A program made the translations under genes and the position numbers. Source: a bacterium (GTDB taxonomy: Bacteria; Bacillota_I; Bacilli_A; RFN20; CAG-826). Taken from it: DNA of 44,187 bases. Location of the stretch: NCBI GenBank assembly GCA_029098125.1, contig JAQXNS010000135.1, positions 1 through 44,187 of the forward strand, written 5' to 3'. Of the stretch, positions 25,765-34,018 are shown piece after piece. The stretch's first letter is position 1. Every line of letters starts with the position of its first letter. Below the pieces are notes generated by a model. It searched no databases. It saw only the letters and a program-made list of their open reading frames with translations, and was not told where the DNA came from.

Positions 25765-25996
25765 ATCTTGCAACGACGAAGACATGTTGCTTTAACCTTT
25801 ATATTATTAGAGAAAGAAACATTTGGTGAAAGTTTCTAATATAAAATCTAGCAAAACTACTTCCGAGCATTTAAGGAAACTTAACGATTAAGCTATCGAC
25901 AAAGTTAGAATGAAGTGATTAAGATTTTTTTCTTAATAACTAAGGTGGTACCACGTAAATAATGCGTCCTTAGAGTTTATCTCTAAGGACTTTTTT
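25765..25996 (+). promoter_or_regulatory. T-box leader (threonyl) of thrS
   Basis: The leader holds a stem I region with GACGAAGA (about 25775) and the distal AGAGAAAG/TTGGTGAAAG elements at 25809-25832. The likely specifier ACT lies at 25856-25858, a threonine codon followed by A. The T-box sequence AAGGTGGTACCACG is at 25942-25955, and a terminator is formed by GTCCTTAGAG (25966-25975) and CTCTAAGGAC (25981-25990) followed by six T. Uncharged tRNA-Thr would pair with the specifier and T-box and favour the antiterminator. The leader directly precedes thrS, which fits the Thr codon. Confidence 0.92.
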
Positions 25997-26012
25997 ATAG
26001 GAGGAATTAACG

Positions 26013-27941
26013 ATGGAATTAAAATTACTCGATGGAAAAATTTTAAATTTAGAAGAAGGTAAAAATGGTCATGATGCAGCACTATTAATCAGCGAAGGTC
26101 TTGCTAGAAATTCACTTGCTTACAAACTTAATGGTGAACTTTTTGATCTATACACACCAATTAAAGAAAGTGGCGAGTTTGTCATTATAACTTCAAAAAG
26201 TGAAGAAGCTAAAGATATTTTAAATCACTCCGCTGCTCATTTAATGGCAGAGGCTATATCCTTATTATATAAAGGTGTGAAATTTGGTGTCGGCCCTGCA
26301 ATCGAAGAAGGTTTTTATTATGACGTTGATTTTAACGGTTATGTCTTAAAAGAAGAAGATTTAGCAAAAATCGAAGCAAAAATGAAGGAACTTTCAAAGA
26401 AAAACGAATATATCGTTAGAAAAAACGTCTCAAAAGAAGAAGCTTTAGAAATTTTTAAAAATGATGAATACAAAAAAGAATTAATTAATGAATTAGAAGG
26501 AAATATTTCTATTTACAAACAAGGTGAATATATAGATTTATGTCGTGGACCTCATGTTCCATCAACTGGTTTTATAAAATATTTCCATCTTGATAATATT
26601 GCTGGTGCATATTGGAGAGGCGATTCTAAAAATAAACAACTAACAAGAATTTATGGTGTTGCTTCATTTTCAAAAGAAGAACTTGAACATATTTTATTCA
26701 TTAGAGAAGAAGCAAAGAAAAGAGATCATAGAAAAATTGGTAAAGAACTTGGCTTATTTACAATTTCAGAGTATGGTCCAGGTTTCCCATTCTATTTACC
26801 AAATGGTTTAATGCTTAGAAGACAAATTGAAAACTGGTGGTATGATATTCATGATGAATACGGATACAAATTAATCAAGACTCCAATTATGTTATCAAAA
26901 GAGCTTTGGTTAACAAGCGGTCACTGGGACCACTACAAAGAAAATATGTACACAACAAAGATTGATGATAGAGACTTTGCAATCAAACCAATGAACTGCC
27001 CTGGATCAATTCTTGTTTACAACAATGAACTTCATTCATACAAAGATCTTCCATTAAGACTTGGTGAATTAGGTCTTGTTCATAGACACGAAGCAAGTGG
27101 AGCTTTAAATGGTTTATTCAGAGTTAGATGTTTCACTCAAGATGATGCTCATATTTTCTGTACACGTGATCAATTAAAATCTGAAATCGAAACATTATTA
27201 AAACTTTACGACAAAATTTACAGTGTTTTTGGCTTAAAATATTCTATCGTCTTATCAACAAAACCAGAATCAGACTATATTGGAGATGATGCAATCTGGG
27301 AACAAAGCGAAAAAATCTTAGCTGATGCATGTAGAGCAACAGGAAAAGATTTTAAAATTAATCCTGGTGATGGCGCTTTCTATGGTCCAAAACTTGATTT
27401 TAAACTCAAAGATTGTATGGGTAGAATTTGGCAATGTGGAACAATTCAACTCGATATGAATCTTCCAGAAAGATTTGATTGCACATATATCAACTCAAAA
27501 GGTGAAAAAGAAAGACCAATCATGCTTCATAGAGCAATTCTTGGTTCATTTGAAAGATTTATTGGTATCATCACAGAGAATTTTGCTGGTGCTTTCCCAA
27601 CATGGTGTGCTCCACTTCAAGTCAAAGTTCTTCCTGTAAACGACGAAGTTCATAGCGAATATGCAAATCAAGTCGTTAACACTTTAAGAAAACACAAAAT
27701 TAGAGTTGAACTTGATCCAGCAAGTGAAAAATTAGGGTACAGAATGAGAAATGCTCAAATCAAGAAAATCCCTTACACACTTGTTATTGGTGACAAAGAA
27801 AAAGAAAATAATGCTGTAACATATAGAAAATATGGATCAAAAGATCAAATCACAGTTTCTCTTGATGAATTCATTAAGTTAATTGAAAACGAAATTGAAA
27901 CTAAAGCATTATTAATCGATCCAGAAAAGATGGCTTTATAA
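26013..27941 (+). CDS. thrS: Threonyl-tRNA synthetase
   Basis: This 642-residue class II synthetase charges tRNA-Thr. Domains in order are a TGS domain (1-~62), the editing domain with HSAAHLMAEAI (~70, HxxxH zinc-type editing site) and the SAD region with CRGPHVPSTG, and the catalytic core. The core holds motif 1 near GLMLRRQIENWW, MNCPGSILVY (~327) with the zinc Cys, motif 2 LVHRHEASG (~359) and motif 3 HRAILGSFERFIGI. The C-terminal anticodon domain starts near 545 (APLQVKVLPV). GGAGG precedes the ATG. Expression is controlled by the T-box leader just upstream. The ybaK gene follows after three bases. Confidence 0.97.
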   Translation: MELKLLDGKILNLEEGKNGHDAALLISEGLARNSLAYKLNGELFDLYTPIKESGEFVIITSKSEEAKDILNHSAAHLMAEAISLLYKGVKFGVGPAIEEGFYYDVDFNGYVLKEEDLAKIEAKMKELSKKNEYIVRKNVSKEEALEIFKNDEYKKELINELEGNISIYKQGEYIDLCRGPHVPSTGFIKYFHLDNIAGAYWRGDSKNKQLTRIYGVASFSKEELEHILFIREEAKKRDHRKIGKELGLFTISEYGPGFPFYLPNGLMLRRQIENWWYDIHDEYGYKLIKTPIMLSKELWLTSGHWDHYKENMYTTKIDDRDFAIKPMNCPGSILVYNNELHSYKDLPLRLGELGLVHRHEASGALNGLFRVRCFTQDDAHIFCTRDQLKSEIETLLKLYDKIYSVFGLKYSIVLSTKPESDYIGDDAIWEQSEKILADACRATGKDFKINPGDGAFYGPKLDFKLKDCMGRIWQCGTIQLDMNLPERFDCTYINSKGEKERPIMLHRAILGSFERFIGIITENFAGAFPTWCAPLQVKVLPVNDEVHSEYANQVVNTLRKHKIRVELDPASEKLGYRMRNAQIKKIPYTLVIGDKEKENNAVTYRKYGSKDQITVSLDEFIKLIENEIETKALLIDPEKMAL

Positions 27942-27944
27942 AAA

Positions 27945-28409
27945 GTGAAAACTAACGTAATGAGAATACTTGATTCAAATAATATCAAGTATTCTCAATA
28001 TGAATATGAAGCAAATCAATCATTAACTGGTGAAGAAATCGCTTCAATTTTACATGAAGATGTTAAATCAGTATTTAAAACTTTAATAACAAAAGGAAAA
28101 AGTAATGACTATTATGCCTTCATGATTCCAGTAAATAAAGAATTAGATTTAAAAAAGGCAGCAAAGACAGTTTGTGAAAAAAGTGTTGAAATGATTCCTT
28201 TTAAAGATCTATTAAAAATTACTGGTTATGTTCATGGAGGATGTTCACCACTTGGATTAAAAAAAGACTACCAAGTTTCAATTGACGAATCTGTTTTAGC
28301 TTTAGAAGAATTATATTTTTCTGGAGGTAAAGTTGGTGTTCAAGTCAAAGTTAAAGTTGATGATTTTTTAAATCTAGCACATCCAAAAATAGCAGACCTT
28401 GTAAAGTAA
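27945..28409 (+). CDS. ybaK: YbaK-type aminoacyl-tRNA(Pro) deacylase
   Basis: This 154-residue protein of the YbaK/ProX editing family hydrolyses Cys-tRNA(Pro) in the best-studied members. Visible features are the N-terminal KTNVMRILDSNNIKYSQYEY, SVFKTLITKG around residue 45 with the conserved Lys of the active site, and GGCSPLGLKKDYQV near 105. I keep the GTG start at 27945, because KTNVMRILD is the family's usual beginning; the ATG at 27960 would remove part of it. The gene follows thrS by three bases and is probably cotranscribed with it, which fits a joint role in translational quality control. A strong terminator overlaps the stop. Confidence 0.92.
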   Translation: MKTNVMRILDSNNIKYSQYEYEANQSLTGEEIASILHEDVKSVFKTLITKGKSNDYYAFMIPVNKELDLKKAAKTVCEKSVEMIPFKDLLKITGYVHGGCSPLGLKKDYQVSIDESVLALEELYFSGGKVGVQVKVKVDDFLNLAHPKIADLVK

Positions 28410-28425
28410 TTTACAAGGTTTTTTT
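28396..28425 (+). terminator. Rho-independent terminator after ybaK
   Basis: ACCTTGTAAA (28396-28405) pairs with TTTACAAGGT (28410-28419) around GTAA and is followed by seven T. The stop codon of ybaK is in the loop. Confidence 0.92.
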
Positions 28426-28427
28426 CA

Positions 28428-28466
28428 AAAATAATGGGGTTCTGCAGGGTTTTTGAGAAATTTTTA
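28428..28466 (-). repeat. Dispersed CTGCAG-core repeat, copy C
   Basis: On the minus strand it reads CTCAAAAACCCTGCAGAAC and is followed by CCCATTATTTTTGAAAAAA, similar to the right half of copies A and B. It starts directly behind the ybaK terminator. Confidence 0.7.
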
Positions 28467-28564
28467 CAAAATCAAATTAAATGAATGTTATAGCGAGAAA
28501 TAAGCCCTTAAATATTTTTATTAATTAGATCAAATTTAATGCCATTGCTATTAAAAATATCAAA

Positions 28565-28609
28565 AATAAAAAATAGGGTTTATTATATCTTTATAAAAAT
28601 AAACCCTAT
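28565..28609 (-). terminator. Rho-independent terminator of the starch/maltodextrin operon
   Basis: On the minus strand ATAGGGTTTATT (28609-28598) pairs with AATAAACCCTAT (28584-28573) around a 13-base loop and is followed by a T-rich run. It lies 60 bases after the last gene of the operon. Confidence 0.85.
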
Positions 28610-28668
28610 ATAATCTTTAAAAAATCTCAATAGAACTCGATATATAAAATATGTAAAAAGATTCTATA

Positions 28669-29313
28669 TTATTTTTCTTCTTTATCCTTTTCATCTTCAT
28701 CAGCATCGTCTTTAAATTTTGCTTTAATTAAAGCTGAAGCATGTTTAATTCCAAACACAACACTTATGAATGATAGAACAAGATAAACAATACTTGATAA
28801 AGTTATAAATGATTGAATTGAACTATTAGCATTAAATACTTCAAAAAATTGTTCTTTTTCAATAGAACCAGTCGATGATACATACTCGCCAATTAAAGTG
28901 GTTGCATCGCTAAGTTTTAGACTTGCAGCAATTGCAACAAAACTAACAATAATTAAGCAAACAAACATAGTGAAAAATACCACTAATTTATAATATTTGT
29001 TAATTAAAACAGATAATTGGCATTCTTTATCAACTTTTTTATAAAACAGATCAGCTGTAACAATTAATGAAATGCTACCAGCTATTACAAAAATTGCTCC
29101 TATATAATAAAGGATTTGTGGCATAGCACGATCAGATAAATATTGATTAAATTGTGCCATAAATGCATCACCATCAATTGATCCAATTGAAGTAGCTGTT
29201 TCAACTAAAGTTGAACCAGAAGATAATAATAATGAAGCTGAAATTAATAATAATATAAATCCAAGCAAATAAATAGCAGCAAAAACTGAACTTGCAATAA
29301 TTTTCTTTTTCAT
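28669..29313 (-). CDS. Four-pass membrane protein of unknown function at the end of the maltodextrin operon
   Basis: This 214-residue protein has four clear membrane segments, about residues 4-30, 68-88, 108-130 and 165-188, and a charged C-terminal tail rich in Asp, Glu and Lys. Two matching loops (TLVETATSIGSIDGDAFMAQF and TLIGEYVSSTGSIEKEQFFEVF) follow segments 1 and 3, so the protein looks like an internal duplication of a two-helix unit. I chose the ATG at 29313, four bases after the malG stop region, with AAAGGAT before it; the frame is open to 29388 but that would overlap malG. I do not recognise the family. Its place behind malG suggests a helper of the transporter, without direct evidence. 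Confidence 0.7.
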   Translation of the reverse strand: MKKKIIASSVFAAIYLLGFILLLISASLLLSSGSTLVETATSIGSIDGDAFMAQFNQYLSDRAMPQILYYIGAIFVIAGSISLIVTADLFYKKVDKECQLSVLINKYYKLVVFFTMFVCLIIVSFVAIAASLKLSDATTLIGEYVSSTGSIEKEQFFEVFNANSSIQSFITLSSIVYLVLSFISVVFGIKHASALIKAKFKDDADEDEKDKEEK

Positions 29314-29317
29314 ACTA

Positions 29318-30253
29318 TTATCCTTTAACTGCTCCGGCAGTAACACCTTCAACATAATATTTTTGTAAGAACATAAACAATGTAACAATTGGAATTCCTA
29401 CAACGACACAGCCTGCAGCAAATTTAGTAAATAAGTTAATATCTGCGAATGTACCAAATAGCATATCATAAAGGCCAACAGAAACTGTCCAATATTCAAC
29501 ATTAGTTGGACCAATAATAACTCTAGCAAAGATGAAATCCATCCAAGGACCCGTAAAACTCATCAAAGCTGTATAAATAATAATTGGTTTTGATAAAGGT
29601 AAAATGATTGATTTAAAAATCTTAAAGTTTGAGCATCCATCTAATTTAGCACTTTCAACAAGTGAGTTAGGTATAACATCAAAGAAACCTTTTGCAACTT
29701 GGAATCCTAATCCACTACCAGCACTATATGCAATAATAATACCAAGAATTGCTAAACTAGGTTGGTCTTGGTTTGCGACTAATCCGATTGATTTAAGCAA
29801 AAAGTAAATAGCAATCATTGACATGAAACCTGGAAATAATCCAAGAATCATTGCTAGATTCATAAATGGCTTTCTCATTTTGAATTTCAATTTTGACATA
29901 CAGTATGCAACACTCAAAATTAAGAAAGTTGAAATAAGACAACAACAAACAGCTACAAGAAGTGTATTTCCCATCCATCTTAAAAATGCATGTTCAATGC
30001 CGTTATAAGTCATATTAAATAAATCAGCAAAATTTTTAAAGCCAACAGTTGAAGGAATAAAACCGCTAGTAACAGCACCAATAAATGTTCCGTCTTTATA
30101 TTCAGTTCTAAATGCACTACATGCGACCCAGAAAATTGGAATAATCCAGATAATCGAAAGAATCAATAATATGACATATGTAGCGCTTAAAGAAGCTATT
30201 TTACTTCTTTTTTGACTTTTATATTTTTGTCTTTTGTAAGGATCATTTATCAT
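29318..30253 (-). CDS. malG: Maltodextrin ABC transporter permease, MalG type
   Basis: This 311-residue inner-membrane subunit has six predicted membrane helices and the EAA loop SLVESAKLDGCSNFKIFKSI near residue 210, which contacts the ATPase. The C-terminal KYYVEGVTAGAVKG is the typical end of MalG-like sugar permeases. Its ATG overlaps the malF stop by four bases (ATGA), so translation is coupled. The substrate is inferred from the amylase and pullulanase genes in the same operon and the family resemblance, so other oligosaccharides remain possible. Confidence 0.92.
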   Translation of the reverse strand: MINDPYKRQKYKSQKRSKIASLSATYVILLILSIIWIIPIFWVACSAFRTEYKDGTFIGAVTSGFIPSTVGFKNFADLFNMTYNGIEHAFLRWMGNTLLVAVCCCLISTFLILSVAYCMSKLKFKMRKPFMNLAMILGLFPGFMSMIAIYFLLKSIGLVANQDQPSLAILGIIIAYSAGSGLGFQVAKGFFDVIPNSLVESAKLDGCSNFKIFKSIILPLSKPIIIYTALMSFTGPWMDFIFARVIIGPTNVEYWTVSVGLYDMLFGTFADINLFTKFAAGCVVVGIPIVTLFMFLQKYYVEGVTAGAVKG

Positions 30254-31716
30254 TGGAATGTGTCCTCCTCATTATAAGCTTTACTTCTTCGATATGTAAT
30301 CAAAGTAATTGTTGAAGTAATCATAAAGGTGATAATACCAATAACAGCGCCTGTATTATATTCCCCATTATCAATAGTTAATTTATATAACCATGTAACA
30401 AGTAAGTCAGTACCGCCAGCTTGATATCCAACATATGTTGGTCCACCACCTGTTAAAAGGAATATTGTATTAAATGAGTTAATATTACCAACAAATGATG
30501 AAATTAAATATGGGGTTGTAATAAAGACAACATAAGGTAAAGTTATTTTGAAAAACATTTTGGTTTTACTAGCACCATCAACTGTAGCAGCTTCATACAA
30601 ATCTGCAGGAATATTCATCAAAATACCGCTAGTCATTAACATTGTATAAGGAATACCAAGCCACATATTAACAATAATGACTACAACCTTTGCTACATAT
30701 TCATTATCTGATGCACTTAATCCTAAGAAACCAATTGGTTGATCAATCCATCCCAAAGATTGAAGTAATGAATTAACAGGACCATATTCACCTAAAAGAT
30801 TTCTCATAGATAATAAAGAAATAAATTGAGGAATTGCTATAGTTAAAATAAAGATTGTTCTAAAGACTTTTTTGCCCATTAAACCTTTTTTATTAATGAG
30901 AATAGCTAATAAAATTCCACCAAAATAACATGTTAATGTTGCTAGAATTGCCCATATAAATGTCCATCCAAGAACAGGTAAGAATCTAGCTTTAATTTCA
31001 GAACCTAATTGGCTCTCGCCAGTGAACATATAAACAAAATTACTAAAACCATTCCAATGGAACAAAACCGTTCCTTCAGCATTCATATCAAATTGATTAT
31101 ATGTAGTAAATGCCATACAAATCATAAAGATTGTAGGCAAAAGTGTGAACACTAAAGCAGCCAAACATGTTGGAGTAAGCATCAAAACATGGAATTTTGA
31201 ATCTAATAATGCTTTTAAATCATCTTTAAAAGTAGTAGGTTTTTTGCCTTTTTTTGCTTCTAAATCAGCTTTATATGATGATCCAATGTTACTAATCCAA
31301 ACAAGCAAATATAATATTATGATTGCGATAGTAACAAGACCAAACAACAACATTAATTGGTCATTGCTAGGTTGGGTCATCTCACCTGTCATTGGATCAA
31401 AGTCACCACCTTCACTGCCTCCTAATCTTAAATTTATTAAGGCTTTAAATCCGTAAGGGGTTCCATTAATTTCTGGACATAAAACCATAAAAAGAATAAA
31501 GAGCACTTGAAGGAAAAGATACATTGCACCTTTGACATATTGCCCATGATAGAAGGAACCACTTCCCATAATGAAATGGGATAGTTTGGTTCCTATACTG
31601 CCATCAACAAATCGTTTATGAAAATTGACAAAGAAGCTTTTGAATGAAGAAAAGAATGTAACAAAAGGATTTGGCTTTTTAACTTTTTCTTCTTTTCTCG
31701 TCATTTCGCTTTTCAT
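30250..31716 (-). CDS. malF: Maltodextrin ABC transporter permease, MalF type, with N-terminal extension
   Basis: This 488-residue permease is longer than usual for Gram-positive MalF-like proteins (about 290-450). Residues 1-~170 form an extension with two membrane segments (YVKGAMYLFLQVLFILFMVL and LMLLFGLVTIAIIILYLLVW) joined by a Gly-rich loop. The standard six-helix core follows, starting at VLMLTPTCLAALVFTLLPTIF, with the EAA loop DLYEAATVDGASKTKMFFKI near 395 and the GGGPT element near 440. GGAGGG lies before the first ATG; a second ATG four codons later is possible. The gene follows malE by 54 bases with no terminator, so it is part of the same operon. Confidence 0.92.
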   Translation of the reverse strand: MKSEMTRKEEKVKKPNPFVTFFSSFKSFFVNFHKRFVDGSIGTKLSHFIMGSGSFYHGQYVKGAMYLFLQVLFILFMVLCPEINGTPYGFKALINLRLGGSEGGDFDPMTGEMTQPSNDQLMLLFGLVTIAIIILYLLVWISNIGSSYKADLEAKKGKKPTTFKDDLKALLDSKFHVLMLTPTCLAALVFTLLPTIFMICMAFTTYNQFDMNAEGTVLFHWNGFSNFVYMFTGESQLGSEIKARFLPVLGWTFIWAILATLTCYFGGILLAILINKKGLMGKKVFRTIFILTIAIPQFISLLSMRNLLGEYGPVNSLLQSLGWIDQPIGFLGLSASDNEYVAKVVVIIVNMWLGIPYTMLMTSGILMNIPADLYEAATVDGASKTKMFFKITLPYVVFITTPYLISSFVGNINSFNTIFLLTGGGPTYVGYQAGGTDLLVTWLYKLTIDNGEYNTGAVIGIITFMITSTITLITYRRSKAYNEEDTFQ

Positions 31717-31770
31717 TGTAATTTCCCTCCTTTCATTGATTAATTATTTATGTAAAAGTAAATTAATTTA

Positions 31771-33219
31771 TTATTCGATTGCTGCAGGTAATGAAGTTGG
31801 AATTGATGCTGGGTTTTTACCTTTTAACCAAATATAGTTCATCATGTATAAACCTTGTCTAATACCAGAAACTTCAGCTGTATTTGTTACAAGAGCAGTA
31901 CCTGTTGTTGGATAATTACTCTTAACAGCCATAGCAGCATAAATAGCTGGTGCAGATTTTGAATAATAGTAAGTATTTAATGTACCTGTAATGAAAGGTT
32001 GTGGTATACCCCAAGCACCCATTTCAACTTGAACTTTAGCAATATCATATTGACTTTGTGTTACTTTACCATCATTAAATAATTGATCAATTTGTGCACT
32101 TGCAGCTGTTGCTGAAGGAACAATTGTTTGTTTTTCAAATGCACTAGTTTGCATTTCAACTGATGAAAGATATTTAACTAAAGCTTGTTGTGCTAAGTAT
32201 TTGCTTGAATCTGTATTTGCATTAAGCATGAAAACTTTACAATCAGCAAATGATCCACCACGATAAACATCGCCGGCTTTAACTACATTATTATCTAATC
32301 CAGAAACGTTATTTTCAGTTAATGTGAATGTAGGAATTAATGCAACACCTAAATTTGCTTCACCAATAGCACTTGCAACTGCATTTTTAGCCCAAGAACC
32401 ATTGATAAGACCTAAACATGCACCATTTTGTAAATCTTTTTCCCAACCATCGCTAGAAGCAAATTTGAATCCATTTGGATTTTCTAAAGCATCTTGTACC
32501 CATCTTAAAGTAGCGATTCTATCATCACCTTGGCAATATGCTTCACCTTTTGTTCCGCCAGCTTCAGCACTAGCACCTTCATATAATTTTAAAGATGTGT
32601 AATGATCGCTAACTCTTGTTGAAAGTATTGACCATGAGAAATTGTATCCATCAGCACCATCACTTGAAGGAACAGTCCAGCCTTTACAATTATTTCTTTT
32701 TGCAGCTGCCATAATACCTTCAAATGATTTTACTTCTTCATCAGAAATTTTTGTTTTATCGTAATATAAGAAACATGCTTGTGAAATATATGGAGCAGCA
32801 TAAAGTGCTTGTTTTCCATTAACAATTGATTTGCAAACATCAACGAAAGTTGTTGGGTTATCAGTTTCAATTTGAGTTACAAGTGAAGTTTCACTGATTG
32901 GTTTTGCACATTTTGCAGCAGCAAGTTTACCAACATTATCGTGAGCAACAGTATAAATGTCGCCAGCTGCTTTTGGGTCTTGTGTAATAGTTCCAGCAAT
33001 ACTACCAACATCTGTACCTTTAACTATGATTTGGTAGTCAGCATAAGGATTGCCTTCTTGAGCAAGCCAAGCATCACATGCAGCTTGATAAAATTCAGCA
33101 GTACCTTCTTCGTTACCAACCCAAACTGTTAATTTTTTATCAGCGCCACCACAGCTTGTTGTTCCGCTGACCAATAAGATTGATAATGCACTAAGCATAA
33201 ATAATTTGTTTAATTTCAT
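31771..33219 (-). CDS. malE: Maltodextrin-binding lipoprotein, MalE type
   Basis: This 482-residue solute-binding protein has a lipoprotein signal peptide: basic start MKLNK, hydrophobic core, and lipobox SGTTSC with Cys23 as the anchor. The mature part starts KKLTVWVGNEEGTAEFYQA, the usual opening of cluster-1 sugar-binding proteins, and contains GLINGSWA near residue 275. It would hand oligosaccharides to MalFG at the cell surface. A clear AGGAG precedes the ATG. In a cell without an outer membrane such a lipidated binding protein is the normal form. The exact ligand is not determined by the sequence as seen. Confidence 0.9.
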   Translation of the reverse strand: MKLNKLFMLSALSILLVSGTTSCGGADKKLTVWVGNEEGTAEFYQAACDAWLAQEGNPYADYQIIVKGTDVGSIAGTITQDPKAAGDIYTVAHDNVGKLAAAKCAKPISETSLVTQIETDNPTTFVDVCKSIVNGKQALYAAPYISQACFLYYDKTKISDEEVKSFEGIMAAAKRNNCKGWTVPSSDGADGYNFSWSILSTRVSDHYTSLKLYEGASAEAGGTKGEAYCQGDDRIATLRWVQDALENPNGFKFASSDGWEKDLQNGACLGLINGSWAKNAVASAIGEANLGVALIPTFTLTENNVSGLDNNVVKAGDVYRGGSFADCKVFMLNANTDSSKYLAQQALVKYLSSVEMQTSAFEKQTIVPSATAASAQIDQLFNDGKVTQSQYDIAKVQVEMGAWGIPQPFITGTLNTYYYSKSAPAIYAAMAVKSNYPTTGTALVTNTAEVSGIRQGLYMMNYIWLKGKNPASIPTSLPAAIE

Positions 33220-33233
33220 TTTTTTCTCCTTTT

Positions 33234-34016
33234 TTATTCTTTTACAATCGGACTATAAGATTTTGACTCAATTAACATAGTTCCACTTATAAAGTCTCTA
33301 ATTGTTCTATATTTTTTATTCAAAATTGTTATGATGAAAGAAATAACCATATAACATAAAATTCCAATCATTCCAGATGCTAAGTAAGGCAATAAAGTTT
33401 CTACAATGAGAATATACATAAATCTAAATAATACATGATACCACCTAGCACAAGACATTCTCTTAATTGCAAATAATTCGACTCCGCACAACATTTGTCC
33501 TATTGTTGACCTTTTTTTATTAATTAAAGGAACAACTAGAAATAGTAAAGTTTCAGTAATTAAGAATGATAATGCAACTAGAGTGAAACTATGCAAATCA
33601 TAACTAAATTTTAAATCCCTGAATTTTTGTTCGCTCATTTTATTTGTATAAGCTTCAATAATTTCAGGTGTTAATTGATTTTTATCAATATTTTGTACTA
33701 TATAGTTTTTATCCGCATCATCTTTATACACATAGTAATTTTGATCTTGGTATGATTTAACTTCGTTTTCCTCGATATATTTAATATCTCCATAACCAGT
33801 TTCTAATTTTGCTTTATCGCTATAAAGAATCATTTCTTCTTTATATTTATTTAAGTTATTAGCAATAGGTGTATTGATTGCTAATAAATTTAAACAAAAG
33901 AATAAAACAAATGTGATTGATACGTCAGCTAGATAGGATAAAATCCTTTTAATTAACATGGGTTTCGAATTTGGTTCAATGTCAATTGGAATATTCTGCT
34001 TGATTTTTTCTTCCAT
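33234..34016 (-). CDS. RDD family membrane protein
   Basis: This 260-residue protein has a membrane segment near residues 30-50 containing the RDD-type start (IKRILSYLADVSITFVL), a long outside loop of about 90 residues rich in Lys, Asp and Tyr, and then three or four more helices. GQMLCGVELF and the C-terminal RTIRDFISGTMLI are typical RDD-family elements. The ATG at 34016 is two bases after the stop of the ATPase gene; the longer frame begins with TTG and overlaps it, so I prefer the ATG. The role of RDD proteins is mostly unknown, with ion transport suggested for some. Its place between the ATPase and malE is unusual, and it may assist the transporter or only be cotranscribed. Confidence 0.8.
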   Translation of the reverse strand: MEEKIKQNIPIDIEPNSKPMLIKRILSYLADVSITFVLFFCLNLLAINTPIANNLNKYKEEMILYSDKAKLETGYGDIKYIEENEVKSYQDQNYYVYKDDADKNYIVQNIDKNQLTPEIIEAYTNKMSEQKFRDLKFSYDLHSFTLVALSFLITETLLFLVVPLINKKRSTIGQMLCGVELFAIKRMSCARWYHVLFRFMYILIVETLLPYLASGMIGILCYMVISFIITILNKKYRTIRDFISGTMLIESKSYSPIVKE

Positions 34017-34018
34017 AA

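Noticed and set aside
30600-30610. Another CTGCAG (in malF), with others at 29405, 31782 and 41991
   Set aside because: The flanking bases do not match the dispersed repeat; ordinary coding sequence.
31145-31456. Plus-strand 103-residue open frame inside malF
   Set aside because: Shadow of malF on the other strand; no start signal or recognisable domain.
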